A stretch of DNA of 64,000 nt from Salvelinus alpinus (taxonomy: Eukaryota; Chordata; Actinopteri; Salmoniformes; Salmonidae): positions 33,173,596 through 33,237,595 of the forward strand of contig NC_092115.1 of assembly GCF_045679555.1 (NCBI RefSeq). Direction: 5' to 3'. The position numbers and the translations under genes are program-made. Numbering within the stretch: the stretch's first letter is position 1; each line of letters starts with the position of its first letter. This document shows positions 1-20,000 of this stretch, one piece after another. The notes beneath the pieces were generated by a model. The model was not told where the DNA came from. It ran no database searches and saw only the letters and a list, made by a program, of their open reading frames with translations.

Positions 1-442
1 ATTCTACACTCAACTAAACTAACTTTACAAACAGCAACAGATGAGATTCAAAACAGAAGGGCCTCAAGCAAACACGATCATAATGTTCCAATTCTCAGTG
101 TTTTCAACCTATTTTTTAATGGCTTTTCCCGAAAAACCAAACACATCAGACAAAAAGAAAATGAGAAGTCCGAAATCTGGCCTCATCAAAAAAGTGGGGA
201 AAAGCCATGCCAAAAAAATCATGAAAGATAAACTTCAATCTGAGGCTGTGAGACAGACACAACTTATGTAGACCCAGCAGTGTCGTCTTTCACTTCCAGT
301 ACATAATGACTATGGGGTCTGGCTGATGCCGGGCCCTAAAAGGCAATAGAGAGGGACGGAAATATGAATGCAACAGATGGGATTTTAAAATTCAGCGTCA
401 ATTGTTCATCAAAACAGACAAAACAACAGGACATCTGTCTAC

Positions 443-2075
443 CTGCTGGAGTGTCAATGTTCCTCAGCTCTTCTTTGTCCTGTGCCTGTGCCAGGTCCTC
501 GTTCTCCTCCTCGCAGCACGCCTCGCTGGGGCTGTAGTGGCGGGGCCTCATCAGGAGAGACTTTCTCTTGTTGACGGGGGCGCCCTGCACCCCTTCCTGG
601 GCGAGTCTTTTCCTAGCAGCCATAGACCCATATGGGCTGTTGTGGGGGGATGGATGAATAAAAAGAGCAACGGGGTCAACAAAGTGCCATAGCCATTACT
701 GGAGTTCATCTGAAAACTTTGAACTGAAAGTGAACCTAAAATGTAACATTGTCAGTTTATTCACCAATTGTATTTTCGCGGGACTCAGAAAGTACAAGTG
801 TCATTTGTAGCTAGAGTGAAAAAAAGGTCAACATTAGGTTGAAGAAACTGTATTTAGCTGAGATGATGAACGAACCACCCAAAAATACCATTAAAAAATG
901 ATGTACGTAGAAGCAGTGAAGAGCTATGGGGACAAATGTAATTATAACCATTATTATCAAGATAAGAGCATGGCCAGCATCCCACATCTACTAACAAAGG
1001 ATGCCTATTTCACTCTGTATGTAAGGACATAGAAACCCGGGGTGAGTTAGAGGATATCTGTAAGAGTTTATTTTCAAATAGAGGTCATGAACCCTTACCC
1101 GGGAGCCTGGGTGATGCATTCAACTGGAACTGGAAACAGAAGCAGAAGCAGAGGTATGTCAGGTAAATAGTCATGTTCACATTTCCTCGATGGAGTGACT
1201 CAGGCTCTGCATCTGTCTACTTGGGAAACAAAATCCTGATCAAGGCTACTGATCTAGTAGCTCCACCTTTTGGATAACCAGTCGGGAAGCAACACTCTGG
1301 CCTACTACTGTACACTCTTGGTAGTGGGGTGTTCGCCTAGCATGAATTTGGAGCGTACTCTAGCAGATTATCTATAAAAAAGAGTTAGTGTTACTTGTCA
1401 AAACATGTGTTGCTATATTTAAATGTTTTACTATTTTATTTTTTAAAAAGCTTTCTAATATGAACAAAATTATCGCAAAGATTCCCTTTATATTGATAAC
1501 AAATCCACTCCCCCAATCCACTGTAGATCATCCTCCTGTCAGCTTTGACAACATGATCTGAAAAGGCAAATCAATTTTCCCAGAGGGCCATGCAGCAAAG
1601 ATGCAAATCTCATTCAGAGGTCCACCGTATTCCCATGAAGCACAACTCCATAATACATTTTCCAGATGTAGTAATGGCTCTGGTGCCACCAACCAGACTT
1701 CAGAGGCTTGGAAAACTAGCATAATGGCATCGCCTGTCTAGAGGTTTTCAATCACACTATATATATGCACTCCTTAACTAATTTGAGCCACTGTTCCAAT
1801 TTGGTGAAGTAATTCTCCATCTGAGTAATGTAATGGCAATGCAGTGCTCTTCAAATTGGTAAGATCATTCGTAAAATTGACAGTTGTAAAGTTGGATTGT
1901 TGAACTGATATCCCCCTAGACCCCAGAGCTATATAAGTGGAATATGTGTGAATAGCTGAAGCGCTCGGTTACTGCTATTGATGTGCTTCCCTGAACATGG
2001 TAAGAGTTGTTGAAGCTACTCACCTTTGCCACCGTTGCATGTTTGAAGTGTGTTATCCTCTCCTTCTGAATCCAT
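443..2075 (-). CDS. st18: ST18 (Myt1-family zinc-finger transcription factor), first three coding exons; gene continues beyond left edge
   Basis: ST18 is a nuclear C2HC zinc-finger regulator of the Myt1/NZF family. Three minus-strand exons are seen: 2024-2075 (52 bases), which begins with ATG directly after a TTTACAG acceptor and reads MDSEGEDNTLQTCNGGK; 1099-1129 (31 bases), reading VPVECITQAPG across its junctions; and 443-612 (170 bases), which contains GAPVNKRKSLLMRPRHYSP. Each has AG/GT borders, and the phases join without a shift (17 codons plus 1 base; 31 bases; ending in phase 1). From memory, human ST18 starts MDAEAEDKTL, then has VPMDSLIQE and a close match to NKRKSLLMKPRHYSP. The zinc fingers lie further downstream, outside the window. 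The neighbour rb1cc1 is a known syntenic partner. The 170-base exon is the strongest call and the 31-base microexon the weakest. The promoter and 5' non-coding exons were not firmly located. Confidence 0.82.
613..1098 (-). other. st18 intron
   Basis: Intron between the 31-base exon and the 170-base exon, bounded by GTAAGG at the donor and CTGCTAG at the acceptor on the minus strand. No other feature recognised inside. Confidence 0.6.
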
Positions 2076-4415
2076 CTGTAAATAAAGAACACACTATGTA
2101 TCATTATGCATGTAACGCTCATTTCTATCAAAATACAGATTCTGTAAATATTGACAACTAGGACTGAAATAATGATGTTAACATTTTATCTACAGATGCT
2201 GGATCCATTTAATGTTTGAGAGCCCTTGACGTCAGTGGTTGAAGTTTCTTTGAAATGAATTTGACCGTTCCTATCAACAAAAGCCTATATTTCCCAGAAC
2301 ATTGATGTAGTTACGTGCAAATTATCTGTGGCATTTAATCGGTGTAGAGTCACGAAAACACATGTAGCATGTAAAAGCAAAATACCAAGCTAAGGTGAAG
2401 TTAAAACAAAACAAAAAAACTTTGAGGTGTGAAAAATGTAATAATGCAAAATAATGACATTAAAGTGCAGGTGGTAGCATACAGACAGACAGTAGTGTGT
2501 TTAGACCAAAATAGTTGTTAAAATCCATCCACTCTCCCTCGCCACCATACGTGTGGATCCCAAATAAAACCTATTAAACGTAATTATTCCTGGCTGATGG
2601 CGGTGTATAGTGGTCACAGGCCAGTGAAATCTGTGAGTCACAGGATACGCTGTTACTTTTCCTGGTAATGGGAAACATGACTCCTCTCTCTGGTTTGCTG
2701 TTGTGATTGAAGGCACTGACCTGTCATACATTTATAATAGGGGAGCAGGTGTGGCAGTGATGAACCTTAATTTCCTTTAATAAACCTTTTATGTGCCACA
2801 CTCTTAATACCACGCCGGGCCCTCGGAGGACCTGCTCATAATAGGTTCATTACTTTTGATTACTAGGGGCCCTATTGAAACAAACAACTACCCAAACACT
2901 ATAGATGACATTCTGTAACAACTAATGTACCTGATTAGTTCATTACACTTTTTCCAAACAGACACACACATGCAGACAGACAACTCACTCGTTTTGTAAG
3001 CATTTATAGATGCTGTATATGTGCTACAGTGTCTACAGTAATACAAATACATTTCAAATTCAGATAGCGTAATTGCTGTATTCATTTCACAGGTTGACAA
3101 ATATTTACAAATGATGCACCTCTGTATTATCGAGAAGCAACACTCACATCGTGTAAATCGACTTGTTTTAAACAATATTTCATAATTTAAGCTCTTGTAC
3201 AAGAACATTTGATACCTTATTTATGCTCTGTACATGAAACATTTGGATTCCTCTTTCTTACAAGTCAAGCCACAATATCATGTTTTATGAAAACACTAAA
3301 AGCGTTATGGTAACAAGTATTGAATATACTAATGCTCCTATCTACATTAGATCCCCGATGACCTTGGTTCTGACACTGAGGAGTACATACAGAATTTCAC
3401 TGATCATTTGTCAGTAGATCATTCTTTTACAAATGCAGTCAATATGTTTGTGAGAGTGTTCAATGATGTACTGTACTCCTTCAAATGTGTCTATTAAACG
3501 AACTGTATTATCTGAGGGGAGACGAAGGAACCGATCGAACCTTTTATGTTCAAGCATTATAGTTTCTGCTTCATGAGCAGCACAAAGGTTCTGAGAGGGT
3601 ATATAGAGGATGTGCTTTTGGCACCCATTTGACAACAGCTATCCTTGGTCCTTAAACTCAAAGCTGTATAGCTGTATCTAATTCTGCAGAGGAGGAATCG
3701 GAGTAGAAAACTCGTGCAGACAGGGAGAGAACACATGACGTTCAAAGAGAATTTACATGGGCAGTACAAATAGATACACGCTACTCAAATAAGGCCTTGT
3801 TTGTATTTAATATTTACTACACTCTCATGCTGTGATTTGTTTGTGTCATATATTCCTGACATGCCACAAAACTGTATGACATTATAAATGATGATGGCTC
3901 TTTGGTGGTCATTGGTCAATACAAAATATGTCCCGTTTCTTCACTGTTGACAGTGTGATCAAAGTATTTTTAAAGAGACTATCCTTCAACAAAGCTGTCC
4001 GGACATTGTTATGGTTGCAGCTAGCCAATTTGGACTCGTAAACTGGGAGGCATGGTAACCTTCAGCCTACCTTAAACCTTAAGTAAGATACATTACTTAT
4101 TAGTTAAGTGCTGTGGTATAACAACAAAGCAGCACACTCAGCGAAGCTAGCTACACGTCCCTGCATATGTAAAACAATATCTGAGTCTGTGATTTCACAG
4201 GGGTCAAAAGGGCGTTGACATGACACTGCAAAACATGCTGCTCATTCCAAAACATCCTGGCTACCACTTCCAATAGCCTTAGAAATACACAACTATATCC
4301 GTTCACAGGTAAAGTGAATTGGTAAAATATAATGTTTTTTCTTTTTTCAGGACATCCACGAGCAGCATGCTATAATATCCAAATGTATGTTACCTGAACC
4401 TATTACTAGAAAATA
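2076..4415. other. Non-coding region upstream of st18 start exon
   Basis: This is AT-rich sequence without a recognisable coding exon, RNA gene or repeat family. It is presumably an intron in the st18 5' untranslated region, because the start exon at 2024-2075 begins with a splice acceptor directly before ATG. The short open frames here have no splice-site or compositional support. Confidence 0.5.
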
Positions 4416-5154
4416 TATACTGAATAAAATGTAAACGCAACATGTAAAGTGTTGGGCCCATGTTTCATGAGCTGAAATAAAAAAATCCCAGAAATGTTCA
4501 ATACGCACAAAAAGCTTATTTTTCTCAAATGTTGTGCACACATTTGTTTACATCCCTGTTATCTTGGCATTATCTTTGCCAAGATAATCCATCCACCTGA
4601 CAGGCGTGGCATATCAAGAAGCTGATTAAAAAGCATGATCATTACACATGTGCACCTTGTGCTGGGGACAATAAAAGTCCACTTTTGTCACACAACACAA
4701 TGCCACAGATGTCTCAAGTTTTGAGGGAGCGTGCAATTGGCATGCTGACTGCAGGAATGTCCACCAGAGCTGTTGCCAGATAATTTAATCTTCATTTCTC
4801 TACCATAAGCTGCCTCCAACGTCGTTTTGGAGAATTTTGCAGTAAGTCCAACCGACCATGTATAACCATGCCAGCCCAGGACCTCCACATCCAGCTTCAT
4901 CACCTGCAGGATCATCTAGGAGTGGGCGGGGAGTATTTCTGTCTGTAACAAAACCCTTTTGTGGGGAAAACCTCATTTTGATTGGGCTAAGCCCTCTCAG
5001 AACCACCAAAGACTGTGCCCCTGCCCAGTCATGTGAAATCCATAGATTAGCACCTAATTCATTTATTTCAATTGACTGATTTCCTTACATGAACTGTAAC
5101 TCAGTAAAATCTTTGAAATTGTTGCATGTTGCAATTATATTTTTGTTCAGTATA
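4416..5154 (+). mobile_element. Tc1-like element, internally deleted non-autonomous copy
   Basis: The copy is bounded by TA dinucleotides and inverted ends (TATACTGAA... / ...GTTCAGTATA). It keeps the first part of a Tc1-type transposase frame near 4700-4850, starting around the ATG in 'aatgccacagatgtc', then jumps to the 3' non-coding part. The catalytic core is absent. It shares most of its sequence with the longer copies at 27973 and 37804 and with the deleted copy ending at 60673, so this is a short derivative of that salmonid family. Confidence 0.85.
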
Positions 5155-5324
5155 TATACAAATATATTATTAGGCCTACCTTTGTTTGCAGTTTTCTGGG
5201 AAATATATATGACGTGCTGCAAGGTCCACGCAGTCCACCTTGGTTGATGTGTGCACAATTGTTGACTTGTTTCAGGATGTGAGTGAGAAATTCATTCTCT
5301 GTAAAAACAAATATATATATATTT

Positions 5325-5440
5325 AAGCAACAAGGCATGAGGGGGTGTGGTATATGACCAATATACCACGGCTAAGGGCTGTTCTTAGGCACGATGCAAA
5401 GCGGAGCATTCAGGGCTCAAACCACCCAGTTTATAAATAT
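5325..5440 (-). repeat. Fold-back repeat, short internally deleted copy
   Basis: It starts at 'aagcaacaaggcatgaggggg', carries the GGTATATGACCAATATACC palindromic segment, and ends with 'ccacccagtttataa'. The same parts occur in the fuller copies at 5583-5877 and 32525-32788. Likely a non-autonomous DNA transposon family common in salmonids (family identity from memory). Confidence 0.65.
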
Positions 5441-5582
5441 ATATATATAAATGTATATCTTTCATGCTAAATAAATAAATAAAAGGATAAAACAAAAAGT
5501 GGAGTGGAAAGATACAACTTTAGAACTGTTGTGAGTTATCTCACCGAAATGCAATATTTTCAATTTTGTTTAGTATCAACTT

Positions 5583-5877
5583 ACCATAGTATATTTAAGC
5601 AATAAGGGATGAGGGGTGTGGTGTAAGGCCAATTTACCATGACTAAGGGCTGTTCTTATGCACGACGCAACACAGAGTGCCTGGATACAGCCCTTAGTAG
5701 TGGTATATTGGCCATATATCACAAACCCCCGAGGTGCCTTATTGCTATTATAAACTGGTTAAAAAAGTAATTAGAGCAGTAAATATAAGTGTTTTGTCAT
5801 ACGTGTGATATACAGTCTGATATACCACGGATGTCAGCCAATCAGTATTCAGGGCTCAAACCACCCAGTTTATAATG
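5583..5877 (-). repeat. Fold-back DNA repeat, near full-length copy
   Basis: 'taagcaataaggg' at the left is mirrored by 'ccttattgctatta' at 5738-5752. Between them, the two halves (GACTAAGGGCTGTTCTTATGCACGACGCAAC and its approximate complement) can pair into a hairpin. The copy continues to 'aaaccacccagtttataa'. The same arrangement is found in inverse orientation at 32525-32788. Confidence 0.7.
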
Positions 5878-10687
<4,810 letters not shown>

Positions 10688-10727
10688 ACACACACACACA
10701 CACACACAGACACACACACACACACAT
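10688..10727. repeat. (CA)n microsatellite, interrupted
   Basis: A CA tract of about 40 bases with one GA interruption. Further scattered CACA runs continue to about 10775. Confidence 0.95.
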
Positions 10728-11036
10728 GCAGCCTATACACACATGCATCCACACCATACACAAACACACACACTGTACACAGTGTTTGTGTGTCTGAAAG
10801 GAGCCAGGCAGTGCTGTAGCCTGATTCCTAATCAGATTGCGCTGAAGTGAACAGCTCGCATGGCAGCTGTAGTTTTCCCAGGGTTAATTACCTTTCACTG
10901 CTCTCTCTAAATGAGTCAGCTGTTCCTGTCATTAAACAACTCCACTCTATCTCTGCTCCTCTGTCCTGCCCTGTCCTGTCCTCCACACATACACAATCAC
11001 ACACACATATACTCAAAACACATGTATACGCGAATA

Positions 11037-11159
<123 letters not shown>

Positions 11160-11340
11160 CAACAGAAACTCTATCCATGTCTTCTCTTCCTGCACTGCCA
11201 CTCACATCCAACAATGTTCTGGATATGGAGCCCAAAAAAGACTTGGTCACTTTACTAATGAAGAGGTGGAGTCAACGGCTGTTAAAATAGAGTCCATTAT
11301 CCTTTACTTTCAGCTCCAAACATGTATTTATGTTCATGCA

Positions 11341-11381
11341 GATGGGATGCTGAATTGGGATGCTGAATTGGGATGCTGAAT
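11341..11381. repeat. 14-bp tandem repeat, three copies
   Basis: The unit GGGATGCTGAATT is repeated three times in direct succession, probably by replication slippage. Confidence 0.9.
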
Positions 11382-12211
11382 ACTAACCCCTCACCCTGTC
11401 AAAGGGGGATAATACCAATCTGTCAAGGTCTCATGTTATCTGGCTCCAACTCTTACTAAGTGAGTATATACATTTATAAAGTAAATTATCCCAATAAACA
11501 CAGACACAACCCACATACACATGGGCAGGTGGACAGACGCACACACATACACACACACAGTTTGTGTGTGTTCAGCTCTACTCTCTGATATAGCTGTGCT
11601 GTCATCAATTCTGAAAAATCTCCCAGCTCACTGAGCTCCATGGCTCAGGATGTTGGGGGAGTTTTAAGTGATTTTTGCCACTGTGTGATCCCCTGGCCAC
11701 CTGGATTACAAACTCTAGTCCTTTAACTCATGCCAGTATAATTCCGTGTTAACTCGGATTTACCTCTGGCATATGAATTCTCAGTCTGCATAAGCTTTGT
11801 TTGGAATGAGTAGTAAGTTAAAAGTATTGTATGCCTTATGGAGATGCCTTATTGTAAAATTCTTATTTTGCTAGAAAAAATGCAATAATGCTTATAAAAG
11901 CAATTTAGTTATTCTAATGGAGAAAATGAATACAATAGTTTCCATTGACCATTTCACAAATATTGTTCAAAACCAGGAATTACTACAATACCTTCATCCA
12001 GTTAAATGCCCGTAACTATGTCAATGTACACATCCGGTGTGTGGTGCAGTCAAAGTATACAAGTTGGTAATGTGTACTGTTAGCCAGGCTGTTTTTGAAG
12101 TTTATCATGCTTAATATCATGGTTATCGAAGCGATCGTGATATAAAAAATATGTCTGGAGCAGCCCTAGAGGATCTGAATGAAGTATTATCCAACATCTA
12201 TACAATCTCCT

Positions 12212-15435
<3,224 letters not shown>

Positions 15436-17037
15436 CAGTGCCTTCAAAAAGTATACACACCCATTTACTTTTTCCACATTTTGTTGTGTTACAGCCTGAA
15501 TTTAAAAGGGATTAATTTGAGATGTTGTGGCACTGACCTACACACAATACCCCATAATGTCAAAATGGAATTATGTTTTTAGAAATGTTTAACAGTTCAT
15601 AAAAATGTGAAAGCTGAAATGTCATGAGTCAATAAGTATTCAACCCCTTTCTTATGGAAAGCCTAAATAAGTTCAGGAGGAAAATGTTCTTAACAAGTAA
15701 TTAAGTTGTATGGACTTGCTCTGTGTGCAATGATAGTGTTTAACATGATTTATGAATGACTACCTCATCTCTGTACCCCACACATACAATTATCTGTTAG
15801 GTCCTTCAGTCAAGCAGTGAATTTCAAACACAGATTCAACCACAAAGACCAAGGAGGCTTTCCAGTGCCTCGCAAAGGGCACCTACAGTATTGGTAAATG
15901 GGTCAAAAATAAAAAAGCAGACATTGAATATCCCTTTGAGCATGGTGAAGTTATTAATTCAACTTTGGATTGTGCATCAATACACCCAGTCACTACAAAG
16001 ATACAGGCATCCTTCCTAACTCAGTTGCCGGAGAGAAGGGAAACCGCTCAGAGATTTCACCATGAAGCCAATGGTGACTTTGAAACAGTTACAGAGTTGA
16101 ATGGCTGTGATAGGAGAAAACTGAGGATGGATCAACAACATTGTAGTTACTCCACAATACTCACCTAAATGAAAGAGTGAAAAGAACGAAACCTGTACAG
16201 AATAAAAATATTCCAAAACATGCATCCTGTTTGCAATTAGGCACTAAAGTAAAACTGGAAAAAATGTGGCAAAGATATGAGCTTTATGTCCTGAATACAA
16301 AGCGTTATGTTTGGGGCAAATCCAACACATCACCTCACTGAGTACCACTCTTTATATTTTCAAGCATGGTGGTGACTGCATCATGTTAGGAGTATGCTTG
16401 TCATCTGCAAGGACTAGGGAGTTTTTTGGGGATAAAATAAACGGAATAGAGCCAAGCACAGGCAAAATCCTAGAGGAAAACCAGGTTAAGTCTGCTTTCC
16501 AACAGATATTGGGAGACTAATTCTCCTTTCAGCAGGATAATAACCTAAAAGGCCAAATATACACTTGAGTTACTTACCAAGATGACATTGAATGTTGCAG
16601 GGTGGCCTGGTAACAGTTTTGACTTAAATCGGCTTTCAAATCTATGGCAAGACTTGAAAATGGCTGTCTAGCAATGATCAACAACCAACTTGATAGAGCT
16701 TGAATAATTTAAAAATAATAATGTGCAAATATTGTATAATCCAGGTGTGCAAAGCACTTAGAGACTTACCCAGAAAGATTCACAGCTGTAATCGCTGCCA
16801 AAGGTGATTCTAACATGTATTGACTCAGGCGTGTGAATACTTATGTAAATTAGAGATTTCTGTATTTCATTTTCAATACATTTGCAAAAATGTCTAAAAA
16901 CAGGTTTTCACTTTTTCATTATGGTGTATTGTGTGTAGATGGGTGTGAAAAATAATCTATTTAATCAATTTTGAATTCAGGCTGTAAGAAAACAAAATGT
17001 GGAATAAGTCAAGGGGTATGAATACTTTCTGAAAGCT
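15436..17037 (+). mobile_element. Tc1-like transposon, second family, decayed but nearly full-length (about 1.6 kb)
   Basis: The left end 'cagtgccttcaaaaagtata' and right end 'tatgaatactttctgaaagctg' are inverted copies of each other. Inside them are complementary 'cattttgttgtgttacagcctgaattt' and 'aaattcaggctgtaa...aaatgt' segments, as expected for Tc1/mariner ends of the long-TIR type. The interior holds plus-strand remnants of a transposase: 15965-16168 (helix-turn-helix-like part) and 16311-16520, with frameshifts and stops between them. No intact frame spans the element, so it is inactive. Confidence 0.82.
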
Positions 17038-20000
17038 GAAAAATACAATTTTGGTGTGAATATCAGTTTGGCCCAAAACCAACCACATGCAGCAAAAAGG
17101 TTAATTCAGCATTGTTATAACAAATACATACTGCTGTTGTACATTTGGGATTTCAAATTCATTCCCAATCATACACGAATAGAACAGTTTTTGTGGAATT
17201 CTGTTCAAAAGTTAAGTAATTAATTACATTTATCCTTTCACCAGCTGCTCAACAGCAGATGGAACATTTCTGAAACCTTGCTGAATTAAATCCACATAAT
17301 TCATTTTCATGGATTAACTAAGTGAAGTTTGAGTGTGGAAAAACAGGTAACAAAATATATGTTGGATGGACACTGAACGCTGAGCATTTTCTGCAATTAT
17401 TTTATACTGTAACTATTTTCTGCCTGCAGTGTTTCACAGTGCTCAACAGTTACTTTCTCTATATTTGACTTGCTCTTCAATCTAATTTTTGAAAGGTAAA
17501 GTGTGCTCTTGTCTTGAATAACTATTTGAATCTATTTGTTGAGTTATGGAGAGATTTGTCGAGTGCAAAGTGACAAAGTTAACAAGTCACAGGAGGGCAC
17601 TTGATATCCCATAGAACAATCAATGTACCGTCATAGAACTCAACTTAGCAAGCTTTTCACAAAGAAAAAAACATATGCAGCAGTGGAGTTTGTCATTTCA
17701 CCTCCCCCTCTAGACAACAAAGTCGTTACTCTCTAGGTACCATGGACAGCTCCTGTTGTCATACAGGAGTGCGGGCAGATCTAACATTACCCTATTATGT
17801 AGCAACTGATTTGCTTGGAGCAGGAAGGGGGCTTCATAAAGTACAGCAAGAGTGTAGAGGGGAGATTACTGTTTACACTACAATACCATATTATCCGGAA
17901 TCTTTGTGTTGTTGTAGCTGTGGTATTGCAAGAGCATGTAAAGAGACTATATGATCATGGTCTCAGTGGTTTGTCTCAGTTATTACATGTCTCTAACTAG
18001 TTTTATTGGACATACCTAACTTGAAAATAATTATTATATATGACATGGCGTAATGGTCTGTATACCTCATTGCCTTTTTAAAATATCACAGGTCAAATGG
18101 GATTCAGGGATTTGAAGTTGATAAATAGATCATTTTGTTGTTTGTTTTATTTAGTATGGTTTTTCAATAACAGGATACAAAATGTAATATTTGAGAGGTC
18201 TGTTCTAAACTGTTCCAACAGGAACATGTTGTTTAAATGACAAGCTGGAATGTTTTTTTTATTCTGCATGCTTACTTAAGCTTAACAAAACAACGTAAGG
18301 TGCAAATAGAAAACTACACAAACAAATATACACATTTTTACATCTTAAAAAAGAAGCTGACGCAAATTTACTGACTACTTTAAGGATTTTAATCCAATTA
18401 AAGTCTTCTAACCCGCACAACACGTTACGCCTGTATGTTAATTTAATCATGTGTACTAAGCAAAGGCCTGGAAAAAATCCTGAGCTGCACTAGTTGTGTG
18501 TTTCTCAATACACAACGCACTTATCAACCCACCACTTGTCTTGATAAAATCCCTACCTACAGTATGTTATGAAAAATGCATTAATTTTCTTCCAAATTAT
18601 CCCTTAAAATATTCTCCTAGCTTTGCCCTTCCAAGGCACAGTTCTAAGTCTATTGATAGTTACCGGTAAATGATCAACTTTGCAACATCCATCCTTCCTA
18701 CTAAATCAACAGTTTCCCTGGAGACCTTGGAGTACTGTGTCTCTTCAGAGTTTGTTCAAGTGTAAGGTATGGACCATGTATGCCACCGCAAAGTCTCAAT
18801 GAACACGTATCACCGACTATAATACAACATTTAGAATACAACAGGATTCCAACAAACATTCATTCAACTTTTGTCTTAGGTTACCGTCGTATAAAGTCCT
18901 GCTGTACATAAGCTGAGTCTAAAGCCTAAATAAAATGTAAGAAACGGTTTCAACAACAAACTCCCATGTTACCGGAAGGCTAAGTCAAAGTTGAAGTGCA
19001 TTACGGCTCGATAGTCGTGTGTACAGCTGTCACTGCGAAAGCCGTCCAGCACAACCTGACAATGCTTTGTCTCTACACACATTACTAACATGCGTTCTTC
19101 TAAGACCGTAGCTTATACTCTAGCTAAATTAAACACACAGCATTTGTGTAGACAGCATCTAATTTTATCTGGATGATAAAAAATAGGTCATACTTCTTAA
19201 AAACCAGTTTGAGCCATATAATCTCCCCTCTAACAGTCGGAGACCTGAGCAGAAGCTGTTTTCCACTAGGTTTTCTAAGAACACAGAACCATCCTGTGTT
19301 TAGCAGAAAAATACTTTCTTGAAGTGCACAATGTATATTATTTGTGTATTCATATCGTAAAACTAGTCATAGCAAACTCATTTAACACATTAGTAGTCAT
19401 CTGTCAAATAGCTTTAAGCATGTGCATTAACTGTAAAACAGTCATAGACGGTATATAGCCCTAACAGCTTTTGATGAAGTCATATGACAGCGTCAAACAT
19501 CAAGAGGGTAAAAACGCTCGTCTTTCACATGCACTCACAGTCTACGATTGATGTCAATGACAAAAACAACTGACCACCAACACCAGCATAACCACTACAT
19601 TATTATTATGGAAAATAATTTGACACAAACCTACTTCTATGATCCAGAAAGTTTGATTTCCCCCCAGTCGCTTGATGGCCGAGCTGGTGCTGTGTCTTTG
19701 AAAGGTAGTCCCCAGGAATATGACATACTGTGCCTTTGACAGCCTGGAGATAAGCACCTGCGTTCGGGTCCCTTTTTACGTCACACCTCCCCATTCACAG
19801 CCCTTCAATATGATGCACATTTGCACATCAACAGCAGACAACCCCCTCCTCATTCTACTCCCACATCCGCAAACACACAAACAGGCGCACCAAGGAGGCA
19901 GATGCAGGCGTTAGCCCTCCACACACACAGTACACTACACACAATCACACACACACACACACACTGATTTATCTTCATATTTTTTTTCTCCTTTTTAATT

